A DNA stretch of 64,000 bases from JBMYRH01 sp049602155 (GTDB lineage: Bacteria > Myxococcota_A > UBA9042 > PHBI01 > JBMYRH01), in assembly GCA_049602155.1 (NCBI GenBank), contig JBMYRH010000005.1:256522-320521 (forward strand), read 5' to 3'. Below are positions 41,134 to 49,405 of this stretch, one piece after another (position 1 is the first letter of the stretch; each line of letters starts with the position of its first letter). Below the pieces are notes generated by a model that did no database searches, was not told where the DNA came from, and saw nothing but the letters and a program-made list of their open reading frames with translations. Both the position numbers and the translations under genes were made by a program.

Positions 41134-44001
41134 CTAGATGCCCGACTCCGAGCCCACCATTTGTCGGCGCGCGAGCTTGGCAAACACCCCGTCCGCGGTC
41201 ATCAGCTCTTTGAACGAGCCTTGCTCGACGAGCACGCCGTCTTTCAGGACCAGGATGCGGTCGACGTGTCGGATCGTGGTCAGCCGGTGCGCGATGATGA
41301 TGCGCGTCGCTTTGAGCTGGTCGACGCTCCGAGTGACCTGGGCCTGGCTCTGATTATCGAGGGCGCTCGTGGCCTCGTCGAAGAGCAGGATGCGTGGCTT
41401 CCGTACCAGCGCGCGGGCGATGAGCAGCCGCTGACGCTGGCCACCTGACAGCGTCCCACCGCCCTCTGGCATCACCGTGTGCATGCCCATGGGCATTGCG
41501 CGGATCTCTTCGTCTAGGGCGGCCTGACGGGCCGCCTCCCAGGCGTCCTCAAGGTCGACTTGGTTCGCGCCCGCGATGTTGCTGTAGATGTCGCCGCTCA
41601 TCACGGCACCGTCCTGGAGCACCACCCCGAGCTGCCGCCGGACCACGTGCAAGTCCACCCGCTCAAGATCGTGTCCATCAAAATACACAGCACCAGTGGT
41701 GGGCACTTCGAAGCCGAGCAGGAGCCTCAGCAGCGTCGACTTTCCGCTCCCAGAGGGCCCCACGATTGCCACGCATTCACCAGGTTTGATGTCGAGGCTG
41801 ATGTCCCTCAACACCATCGGCGTATCCGCCGCGTATTGGAACGATACGCGCTGGAGCTCAATGCCTCCCTTGAGGCGGCCAGGGTCGGCCTTCAAGGCGT
41901 GTGACTCGGGCACTGCGTCGAGGATAGGTTTGGCGCGCTCCCAGGCGGGAAGCGCGCTGATGGCTGAGACGCCGATGTTCCCCAGCTCGAGGGTCGCCCC
42001 GAGGAAGGCCGAGAAGGCAGCGTTGAACGCCAAGAACTGGCCGGTGTTCATGGTGCCAGCCGCCGATGTCGCCACCATCCCGAAGATCGTGATCATCGTG
42101 ACCATCGGGTAGACCGAGGAGAAGACGGCGAGCATGTTGTCGACGTGGCTCGCCTCGACGCTGGCTCTTACTTGCTTGGAGAAGGTGGTGGACCACTGCG
42201 CGAAGGCTCGGCGCTCGGCGCCCGCGGTCCGCACTTTCCCCACGGCGCTAAGCAACTGCATCAGCAGCCCGGCGAGCTTGCCCTGCCACTTTGCCTCCTC
42301 CCGCTGGAGGCTGAGCTGAGCCAAGGCAGCCGTGACGCTGACGGCCAGCGCGATGACGACGAGCCCCAGCCCGACGAGGGCGAGCTGTGGGTCGTAGCTG
42401 AAGAGCAAGATCAGGTTGAAGGATGAGAAGATGGTCGAGACCATCGCTGAGATGGTGCTGGCTGATAGGGTCTCGCGTATCTCGTCAATTGCGCCGGCGC
42501 GGGTCGCTAAGTCTCCCGCGGTGAAGTCGCGATAAAAGCTCACCGGCAGCGCGAGCAGCCGATGCCATATCGCCGCCTGAACGGCGCCGCCAAAGCGGAC
42601 GTCGATGCGTATCATGGCGAAGCCTTGAACCAGGCCGAACATCGCCATTGCCAGCGCCGCGACGCCGAGCCCCATCGCGACCACCATGATTTGGTTGCGT
42701 TGTCCCCCTGGGATGACGTCGCTGAAGATGATGCCCGTCGCGATAGGCATCGCGAGGGCGACGAGCCCAGCGAGGGCGCCGACCCCGAAGAGGGTCAAGA
42801 GCTCTTTGCGGACGTTTCGGATGCCGAAGCGCCACAGGTCGAGCAGCTTGATCGGCCGCGGCTCAAAGGTGCGATAGAACGACCAGGCGAGGGGGAACAC
42901 GGTCGACGCAACGCTCTCGCTGACCCGTTGAGGAGGGCCGCCAGTCGGATCGATGATGCGATAGCCTCCAGCCGCCGGCAGCAGCGCTACCGGGGCGCCA
43001 GTCTCCTCGATGAAGGCGAGCATTGGGCCGGCATCATCGCGCCACCAGGTCTCCTTCAGCGCGACCTCGCGCACGGGGACGCGAGAGGCGCGGGCGATCA
43101 GGCGGACGCGCTGACCACGGTCCAGCTCGTCAGAGGTGGTCAGTGGCGTGAGCTTGCATCCGGCGGCCTTCGCGGCGATGCCCATCGCGCGGACGAGGGC
43201 GTCGTGACCGTCCTCGAGGTTATAGCTGGCGGCCCCTTCCGGCTCGAAGGCTGTCCCGAGGCGCGTGAGCGCTTGTTGCCACTGGTCGGCGTCGACGTCT
43301 CGTCGCGCATCCAGTCGGGCGTGGAGGCGCTCGCGCTCGGCGGTCAGTGCGCCTGCCACCAGCGTATCAACGATCGAGAGGAGGGGGTCGAGCCAGTGCT
43401 CAGGGGGCTCGGCGACGACAGCTGCGGAGTCCATGGTCGCCTCGAAGCGTGCCCCTGAGCGCTTCTTGAACCAGGCTGTCGGTGGGACCATCCACCAACG
43501 GTTTGAACCGGAAAGCGTGAACTGACCGTTCATCAAGACGATCCCCTCACTGACCCGGAGCCAGCTCACCGAGCCGCTGCTTTGGGACGCAGCCAAGGCG
43601 GCCTCGGCGTCAGCCTGGGTCGCCGCCATCGCGGTCATCCAGCGCGCGAGCTGTTGGAGGACATCGTCACGGGTGAGGGGGGCTCGAGCGAGCTCCACCA
43701 TCACCTCGCGCTTGAGGAGCAGCACGTGAGTGTCGGGCAGGGGGATGGCGACGAGGGTCTCGCCGCTCTCGGCGTGAGCTAAGGGCCACGCGGACTCACC
43801 TGCTTCCAACCTCAGCAGCTCGTGTCGCCGGCCATGGGAGCCGTCTGGCCCGAGCTCTGTGGCGAAGACGTCGATGGCGCCCTTCAGGACGACGATCACG
43901 TCGCCGCCGGGCGAGAGATCAAAGGCGTGGTTGCCCCCCACCTGACGGACCTCTCCGTGGGCTCTGAACCGCGTCGACCAAGATGTGGTGTTGACCATCA
44001 T
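41134..44001 (-). CDS. NHLP-type peptide export ABC transporter, permease/ATPase subunit
   Basis: A 955-residue inner-membrane protein. The first ~130 residues are a cupin/cyclic-nucleotide-binding-like domain (HAFDLSPGGDVIVVLKGAIDVF), then a long linker. From ~400 there are six membrane helices (ELLTLFGVGALAGLVALAMP and others), and from ~700 an ABC ATPase: GPSGSGKSTLLRLLLG (Walker A), TLSGGQRQRLLIARALV (signature), RILLFDEATSALD (Walker B), IIIAHRLTTI (H-loop). This architecture is that of the second ABC subunit of NHLM/NHLP bacteriocin exporters (TIGR03797 type), with no peptidase domain. The ATG at 44001 overlaps the upstream stop (TGATG). Confidence 0.9.
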   Translation of the reverse strand: MMVNTTSWSTRFRAHGEVRQVGGNHAFDLSPGGDVIVVLKGAIDVFATELGPDGSHGRRHELLRLEAGESAWPLAHAESGETLVAIPLPDTHVLLLKREVMVELARAPLTRDDVLQQLARWMTAMAATQADAEAALAASQSSGSVSWLRVSEGIVLMNGQFTLSGSNRWWMVPPTAWFKKRSGARFEATMDSAAVVAEPPEHWLDPLLSIVDTLVAGALTAERERLHARLDARRDVDADQWQQALTRLGTAFEPEGAASYNLEDGHDALVRAMGIAAKAAGCKLTPLTTSDELDRGQRVRLIARASRVPVREVALKETWWRDDAGPMLAFIEETGAPVALLPAAGGYRIIDPTGGPPQRVSESVASTVFPLAWSFYRTFEPRPIKLLDLWRFGIRNVRKELLTLFGVGALAGLVALAMPIATGIIFSDVIPGGQRNQIMVVAMGLGVAALAMAMFGLVQGFAMIRIDVRFGGAVQAAIWHRLLALPVSFYRDFTAGDLATRAGAIDEIRETLSASTISAMVSTIFSSFNLILLFSYDPQLALVGLGLVVIALAVSVTAALAQLSLQREEAKWQGKLAGLLMQLLSAVGKVRTAGAERRAFAQWSTTFSKQVRASVEASHVDNMLAVFSSVYPMVTMITIFGMVATSAAGTMNTGQFLAFNAAFSAFLGATLELGNIGVSAISALPAWERAKPILDAVPESHALKADPGRLKGGIELQRVSFQYAADTPMVLRDISLDIKPGECVAIVGPSGSGKSTLLRLLLGFEVPTTGAVYFDGHDLERVDLHVVRRQLGVVLQDGAVMSGDIYSNIAGANQVDLEDAWEAARQAALDEEIRAMPMGMHTVMPEGGGTLSGGQRQRLLIARALVRKPRILLFDEATSALDNQSQAQVTRSVDQLKATRIIIAHRLTTIRHVDRILVLKDGVLVEQGSFKELMTADGVFAKLARRQMVGSESGI

Positions 44002-46184
44002 CAAGACTCCGCGATCAGTTTGGCGTAGCGTTTGCCGTTGGCGAGCAGCTCATCGTGGGTGCCTCGCTCGACGACCTTGCCTTTGTCGAGCAGGACGATC
44101 TCGTCCGCGTCCCGGATCGTGCTGAGGCGATGCGCGACGACCACGCAGGTGCAGCCACGTTTGCGTAGGTTCTTGTCCAGGGCCTGCTCCGTCAGCGGGT
44201 CAAGGGCGCTGGTCGCCTCATCGAGGATGAGGACCGACGGGTTACCCACCAGCGCGCGCGCAATCTCTAAGCGCTGACGCTGACCTCCGGAGAAATTGGC
44301 GCCGCCCTCGGTCACCGGTGCGTCGTATCCACTTGGGCGGGTTGAGATGACCTCATGGACGCAGGCGTCGCGCGCCGCCCTGATGATGTCCTCGTTGGGG
44401 ACTGAGGGATCCCAGAGCGTCAGGTTGTCTCGGATGGTGCCCTCGAAGAGTGAGATCTCCTGGCTGACCGCGGCGACCGAGGAGGCGACCACAGCGCGAG
44501 GGATGTGCTGCCTCGCGATTCCATCAAAGCAGACCTCGCCGGACCACGGGGTATGGAGCCCCGCGATGATACGCGCCACTGTCGATTTACCGCTGCCCGA
44601 TGGCCCAACCAGCGCGACACGAGAGCCCGGAGGGACGTCGAGCTTGAGCTGGCGCACCACCGGTCGGGCGAGGCGGTTGTATCCGAAGGTCACGGCGTCC
44701 AGCGTGATGCGGCCGGAGAGGCCGGGGCGACCTTGCATGGCGTCTCTGTCGACCTCGGTGCTCTCCCCTTGGACGTCGATCTCAGGGGCGTAGCGCAAGA
44801 CGTCATCCAGGCGGGTCATGTCGCCGCGGATGGTCTGCAGCGCAGCGCCCAGCCCGACGATCCCTGCGACAGGGCCCATGAAGCTCGCCAGCAGGCTTTG
44901 GAAGGCGATCAGCATGCCCATCGTCATCTCGCCGTCCATCACCCGCATCGCACCGATCGAAAGTACCGCGAGGTTACCTACGACGTCGAGCATGGAGGGG
45001 ACGGTCTGGAGGAGCTGGTCAGAGATCGACATGCGTTGCTGAGCGCCAATGACCTTGGCGTGTTGCCCGGACCATCGCGAGAAGAAGTCTCCCTCTGAGC
45101 CCGTCGCCTTGATGGTCTCGATCTGTCCGAGGCCGCCGACCCCGACGCCGTAGAGCTTTCCGGACTCCTGCAGGAGCGACAGGGACTGCTCGGCGCGATG
45201 CGTGGTCGTGAGTCGGACTGCGCCGAGGTTCACGAAGGCGAAGAAGACCCCGATCGCGGTGAGCACGAGGTCATACTGGACCATCAGCAGGAGATAAAAG
45301 ACCACCAAGAGGGCGTTGATAAATGTGCCAGCGACGTCACCGGCGAGGAGCTGTGCGACGCGGAAGTTCGAGCCCACACGCTCACTGATCTCACCTGGCG
45401 AGCGCTGATTGAAGAAGTCGATGGGCAGCCTGAGGACGTGCCAAAGGAAGCGCGCGCTCTCTTTTAGCGCGATGCGCGAGCCAAGGCGTAAGAGTGCCTT
45501 CGCCTGGAGCCAGGTGAGCATCCCGCGAATTGCCGCTGTGACCGCGATGCCGCCAAGCAGTGGCCTGAGCCATTCGTTGTTGCCTCCGACCAGGATCTCG
45601 TCGACGAAGACGCGGGCAAAGACGGGCAGGATGAGGCCGGGGACGATCATCCCGAGGCCAACCAAGGCGATGAACGCGATGGCCAGCTCCGAGCCGCTCA
45701 CACGCGACAGCAGCGCTTGCAAGAAGCCGGGGCGGCCGTCCCCGGTCTGGAAGTCCTCGCCAGGCTTAAAGGTCAGGACGACGCCGGTGTACGACTCATC
45801 AAACTCCGCCATCGCCACGCGACGGCGGCCGAAAGCGGGGTCGTTGATGTGCGCGTATTTGCCGCTGAAGCCCTCGAGGACGACAAAGTGATTGAAGTTC
45901 CAGAAGAGGACGGCTGGCAGCTTCAGGTCCGCGAGCGCCGCGATGTCTTTCTTCAGGCCGCGCGCTTCGAGCCCATGACCTTTGGCGGCCTTGACGATGT
46001 TGGCCGCGTTGGTGCCGTCGCGAGAGACCCCGCAGTCGATGCGCAGGGCCTCTAGGGGGATCCACCGGCCATAATGAGCGAGGATCATCGCGAGCGACGC
46101 AGCACCGCACTCCACTGCCTCCATCTGAAGGACGGTTGGGACCCGAGCGACGGGCGTACCGAAGAGCTTTTGCCTTATCCCCAC
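44001..46184 (-). CDS. NHLP-type export ABC transporter with C39 leader peptidase
   Basis: A 727-residue peptidase-containing ABC transporter. The C39 domain shows catalytic Cys26 (QMEAVECGAASLAMILAHYG), His99 (FWNFNHFVVLEGF) and Asp115 (HINDPAFG). Six membrane helices follow (AIAFIALVGLGMIVPGLILP and others), then the ATPase with GPSGSGKSTVARIIAG, NFSGGQRQRLEIARALV, VLILDEATSALD and VVAHRLSTI. It should cleave a double-Gly leader and pump the core peptide out (TIGR03796 type). GTG start, 3 bases after the HlyD stop. It works with the second ABC, HlyD and TolC genes around it. Confidence 0.93.
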   Translation of the reverse strand: MGIRQKLFGTPVARVPTVLQMEAVECGAASLAMILAHYGRWIPLEALRIDCGVSRDGTNAANIVKAAKGHGLEARGLKKDIAALADLKLPAVLFWNFNHFVVLEGFSGKYAHINDPAFGRRRVAMAEFDESYTGVVLTFKPGEDFQTGDGRPGFLQALLSRVSGSELAIAFIALVGLGMIVPGLILPVFARVFVDEILVGGNNEWLRPLLGGIAVTAAIRGMLTWLQAKALLRLGSRIALKESARFLWHVLRLPIDFFNQRSPGEISERVGSNFRVAQLLAGDVAGTFINALLVVFYLLLMVQYDLVLTAIGVFFAFVNLGAVRLTTTHRAEQSLSLLQESGKLYGVGVGGLGQIETIKATGSEGDFFSRWSGQHAKVIGAQQRMSISDQLLQTVPSMLDVVGNLAVLSIGAMRVMDGEMTMGMLIAFQSLLASFMGPVAGIVGLGAALQTIRGDMTRLDDVLRYAPEIDVQGESTEVDRDAMQGRPGLSGRITLDAVTFGYNRLARPVVRQLKLDVPPGSRVALVGPSGSGKSTVARIIAGLHTPWSGEVCFDGIARQHIPRAVVASSVAAVSQEISLFEGTIRDNLTLWDPSVPNEDIIRAARDACVHEVISTRPSGYDAPVTEGGANFSGGQRQRLEIARALVGNPSVLILDEATSALDPLTEQALDKNLRKRGCTCVVVAHRLSTIRDADEIVLLDKGKVVERGTHDELLANGKRYAKLIAES

Positions 46185-46187
46185 GTC

Positions 46188-47459
46188 TTAGAGCCCCACC
46201 GCGTCCTTGATCCCAGGTACGAGCAGCTCGACTGGGCGCTGCTCACGCACGACGACTTGGGCAGTGCACAGGGTCCCCGCATGCACTGGGGTAGGGGGGC
46301 CGCTGGAGGACGTCCACCGGTAGCTCTCTTCCCCCTCGCCGTCTGTCGTCACCACGAGATCGGCGTGCACGACGAGTGGGGCTCCGCCGGTCTCGTCGAG
46401 GAAGCGCTGCACAAGGTCGGCGTTGGCTAAGTCGGCCATCAACGCTTGTCGGGTCGCGGGGAACTCCGAGACGCTGACGACCACCGCCATCATGCGGCCG
46501 TACTCCTCAGGGCGGACCGTCGAGGGAGCGACCTCGATGGTCATCCCAGGTTGCACATTCTTGCCGTCGTTGGGGGGCATGTAGACCAGGACCTCAAGCT
46601 CTTGGCCGACGTCGCGCCCGAGCTCGAGGTTGAAGATAGGCGTCCCAGGGGCCACGAGGCGGCCGACGGCGCTCCGCACCTCAACGACCCGCCCCGCGCG
46701 AGGGCTCACGAGCTTGGTGGCGGTCGCGAGGCGCTCCTCGAGCATGGCGATCTTGCGCTTCTGTTCGCGGATCTCAAGCTCGCGCTGTGAGGTCTCTTGG
46801 TCCTGTCGCTGGATAAGCTCGGCCTCGCGAACGTCGACCTCTTTCAGCATGCCCCGAGCCTGAGAGGCCTCCTTCTTGGCAGAGGAAATGCTCTGTCGCG
46901 TGATGGCGAGGGCTTGCCGTGTGATGAGCCCGTGCTCGAGCAGCTCTTCCTGACTCTCTAGCCGTGTCTTGAGCCAGCCTCTGCGCTCCCTCGCCAGTCG
47001 AATTCCGTGCTCAAGGGTCGCTCGCTGCTGAATGATCGCCTCGCGGTTCATGCGTCGGTCGTGCACTGCGAAGCGGCTCAAGAGCTCATGACGTGACTCG
47101 ATCTCACGCAGGACCTCTTGCGCCTCTTCGAGCGCCTCCTTGAGCTCGGGCTGCTCGATTCGGCCCACGGCCTGACCTGCGGTGACCTCATCTCCGATCT
47201 GCACATCCAGCGCGATAAGGCGCCCGGTCTCCACGGCGGTGACCTCGAACATGCCGCCTTTCCAGACGAGGATACCGGGCCCACCGACCCGCGTGGGGAG
47301 GGTGCCGACGAAGCCCCAGATGACGGTCATCGCGAGGATGATGAAGACCCCGATGAGCACGAGCCAGCTCCGGATGTCTGTCACCACCATGAGCTTATCA
47401 AGCTGCTCAGGAGACGCGAGGCGGTCGAGGGCGACCTTTCGGTAAATACGACGTGACAT
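46188..47459 (-). CDS. HlyD-family adaptor of the peptide exporter
   Basis: A 423-residue periplasmic adaptor linking the ABC transporter to TolC. One membrane helix near residues 33-53 (VLIGVFIILAMTVIWGFVG), the biotinyl-lipoyl half EVTAVETGRLIALDVQIGDEV, a long alpha-hairpin coiled coil (~residues 95-245, LKEALEEAQEVLREIESRHE...), and the second lipoyl half with SPRAGRVVEVRSAVG. The C-terminal barrel includes VLVYMPPNDGKNVQPGM. It matches the NHLM secretion protein group (TIGR03794 type). ATG start 3 bases after the TolC-gene stop; the operon junctions are all tight. Confidence 0.92.
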   Translation of the reverse strand: MSRRIYRKVALDRLASPEQLDKLMVVTDIRSWLVLIGVFIILAMTVIWGFVGTLPTRVGGPGILVWKGGMFEVTAVETGRLIALDVQIGDEVTAGQAVGRIEQPELKEALEEAQEVLREIESRHELLSRFAVHDRRMNREAIIQQRATLEHGIRLARERRGWLKTRLESQEELLEHGLITRQALAITRQSISSAKKEASQARGMLKEVDVREAELIQRQDQETSQRELEIREQKRKIAMLEERLATATKLVSPRAGRVVEVRSAVGRLVAPGTPIFNLELGRDVGQELEVLVYMPPNDGKNVQPGMTIEVAPSTVRPEEYGRMMAVVVSVSEFPATRQALMADLANADLVQRFLDETGGAPLVVHADLVVTTDGEGEESYRWTSSSGPPTPVHAGTLCTAQVVVREQRPVELLVPGIKDAVGL

Positions 47460-47461
47460 GC

Positions 47462-49141
47462 TCAGTTACCGTCCACAGTAGTCGCAGGGTCTAGCAGGGG
47501 CTTGGTTGTCCGTGGGGGCTGGGTGAGCCCCTCGAGGTTCAGCGCATCGGCGCCCTCCTCTGGCAGGAGTGACGCGGCCGCAAAGTGAAGGTTCGCCAGG
47601 GCCCTAGCGTGACGCAATTCGCTCGACAGCGCCGACAGGAGGGCGCCGGTCAGGCGCTCCTCGGTGATGAGCACATCGATGGCCGTCGAGAGCTCGCTGC
47701 GGAGTCGCCGTCGCTGGTTGGCCACGGTCTCCTTATGCAACGCCACCGAAGCTGTGGCTGCGTTGTGAGCGCGAATCTCGAGGTCCAGGCTCTCGGCCCC
47801 GGCTGCGATCTCGGACCGAATGGTCCGCTCGAGCTCCTCTTGAGCCAGGCGTGCGCGTTCGAGCAGCGCCCGTTGACGCGCCAATCGGCCCTCGTAGGCG
47901 CGGTTTTGGACGGGCCACTCAAAGTTGAGGGCCACGCTGACGTCAGGGCCCCCGATGCTCCCGCCCAGCGGCGTGACGAGGTTCTCCGCGCCTGTCGCCT
48001 CTTCTAGGCCCGAGTAGCCCAAGGTGAGCTGCAGGTCGAGGCGTGGCTCCGTGGCGCGGTCCGCGACGTGCACCGTGCGCTCTGCGGCCTGGAGCTCGAC
48101 GCGCGATGCAGCCAGGTCTGCCCGCGCCTGCATGCCGCGCTCCACGAGGCCGTCACGAGCACCTGGGGGGAGGCGCCAGTTGGGGTCGGGGGCGGGCAGG
48201 ACATCTCCCGGAGGGGCGAGCGTGATGATGTCGGCGTTGCGCAGCCCCATCGCCAAGCCGAGGGCTTGTCGCGCACGGACGACCGCGATCTCTGCCACGG
48301 CCCGTGACGCCTCTCGGTCTGCGACGAGGGCGCTAAAGTGGACGGCCTCGGCCGCGGGGCGCTCGTCTTTGTCGATGAGGAGCTGGACCTCGGCGAGCAG
48401 CGCTTTAGCTCGAGCCTCCGAGGCGCCCAATATAGCCAAGCGGCGGTGCGCGGCGACGTAGTCCCAGTAGGCAGTGACGGCGACGAGGGCGCGGTTGGTT
48501 TGGATGTGCCGAAGTCGACGGGTCGCGGCCTCTGCGTAGAGCTCGGCGATGGCCTCTTGAGCAGCGGCGCCTGTGTCGCTGCCCCGCCCTCGGAGCAGGG
48601 CTTGGGTCGCCGAGAGCGCGACGTGCGCTCGACCTACGGAGGGCAGCGTCTGCAGGCTGGCGATCCCGTCTTCGCCGGTCAACGACACCTCAATGCCCAC
48701 CTGCTCGCGGCGCTCGACCTGGACGACGGTCTGAAGAGACATGCCGAAGTCGAGCAGCTTCTGAGCCCCAACACGCCAGCGTGTACGCTCGTTGTGGGCG
48801 CTGTCGATCAGGTAGGCGTCGCGCTCTTGAGAGTCGAAAGCGGTGTCGGTGTGATCGTGACCGACCGATGAGGTCAGATACACATCAAAGGCCCCGGCGC
48901 GCTGCATGACAGCTGCCTGTGCGGCTGCGACGGTCGCCGCCTGCATATGGACATCGGGGTGATCGACTGCAGCCCTGCGCACAGCCTCGACAAGGCTGAG
49001 CTGCGGTCCGTCTTGCTGCGGCGTGTCATCGGCGAAGGTGGCGGGAGCGCAGAGCAAACCGGCGACACATAGCACGGCCCACAGGGCACGCGGTGCGTGT
49101 CCTGTGGGGGGCTCGTTAGCGAGTGGCTCGAAGGTCTTCAT
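47462..49141 (-). CDS. TolC-family outer-membrane channel of the exporter operon
   Basis: First gene of the operon, 559 residues. A signal peptide (ALWAVLCVAGLLCAPATFA, cleavage near residue 38) is followed by two similar helical halves typical of TolC: LVEAVRRAAVDHPDVHMQAATVAAAQAAVMQ, GVDVYLT-like strands with SVGHDHTDTAF, and VALNFEWPVQNRAYEGRLARQRALLERA in the second half. Long Ala/Arg/Glu-rich helices form the periplasmic tunnel. It provides the outer-membrane exit for the peptide exporter. The 264 bases upstream carry the presumed operon promoter and an 8-bp hairpin at 49312-49332, which lies between the ends of two genes on the same strand. Confidence 0.9.
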   Translation of the reverse strand: MKTFEPLANEPPTGHAPRALWAVLCVAGLLCAPATFADDTPQQDGPQLSLVEAVRRAAVDHPDVHMQAATVAAAQAAVMQRAGAFDVYLTSSVGHDHTDTAFDSQERDAYLIDSAHNERTRWRVGAQKLLDFGMSLQTVVQVERREQVGIEVSLTGEDGIASLQTLPSVGRAHVALSATQALLRGRGSDTGAAAQEAIAELYAEAATRRLRHIQTNRALVAVTAYWDYVAAHRRLAILGASEARAKALLAEVQLLIDKDERPAAEAVHFSALVADREASRAVAEIAVVRARQALGLAMGLRNADIITLAPPGDVLPAPDPNWRLPPGARDGLVERGMQARADLAASRVELQAAERTVHVADRATEPRLDLQLTLGYSGLEEATGAENLVTPLGGSIGGPDVSVALNFEWPVQNRAYEGRLARQRALLERARLAQEELERTIRSEIAAGAESLDLEIRAHNAATASVALHKETVANQRRRLRSELSTAIDVLITEERLTGALLSALSSELRHARALANLHFAAASLLPEEGADALNLEGLTQPPRTTKPLLDPATTVDGN

Positions 49142-49405
49142 CTGCGGTGTTCACGTCTCGTGTCGCGCTGGCGCGGGAAATATACACGCGCCCGCGAAGC
49201 GTGTCGCGCCCGTCCTACCCCGTGTGACGCCCCCCGGCAAATAGGAACCATGCCGTCACCGCAAAGTGTCGAATCGCAGTGTGCGAACCCGGGTGAGAGT
49301 CGAGGGGAGGTCGCTTGAGGAGGGCTCAAGCGCTCAGGGTGACGCGTGAGGCTCAGCCCTTGGCCCAAACGCATCAGTGCTTGGGCGATGAGCTATCTCA
49401 TGCAC

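Noticed and set aside
42562..43458. 298-codon plus-strand ORF opposite the exporter ABC gene
   Set aside because: Antisense shadow of a well-supported ABC transporter; no recognisable domain.
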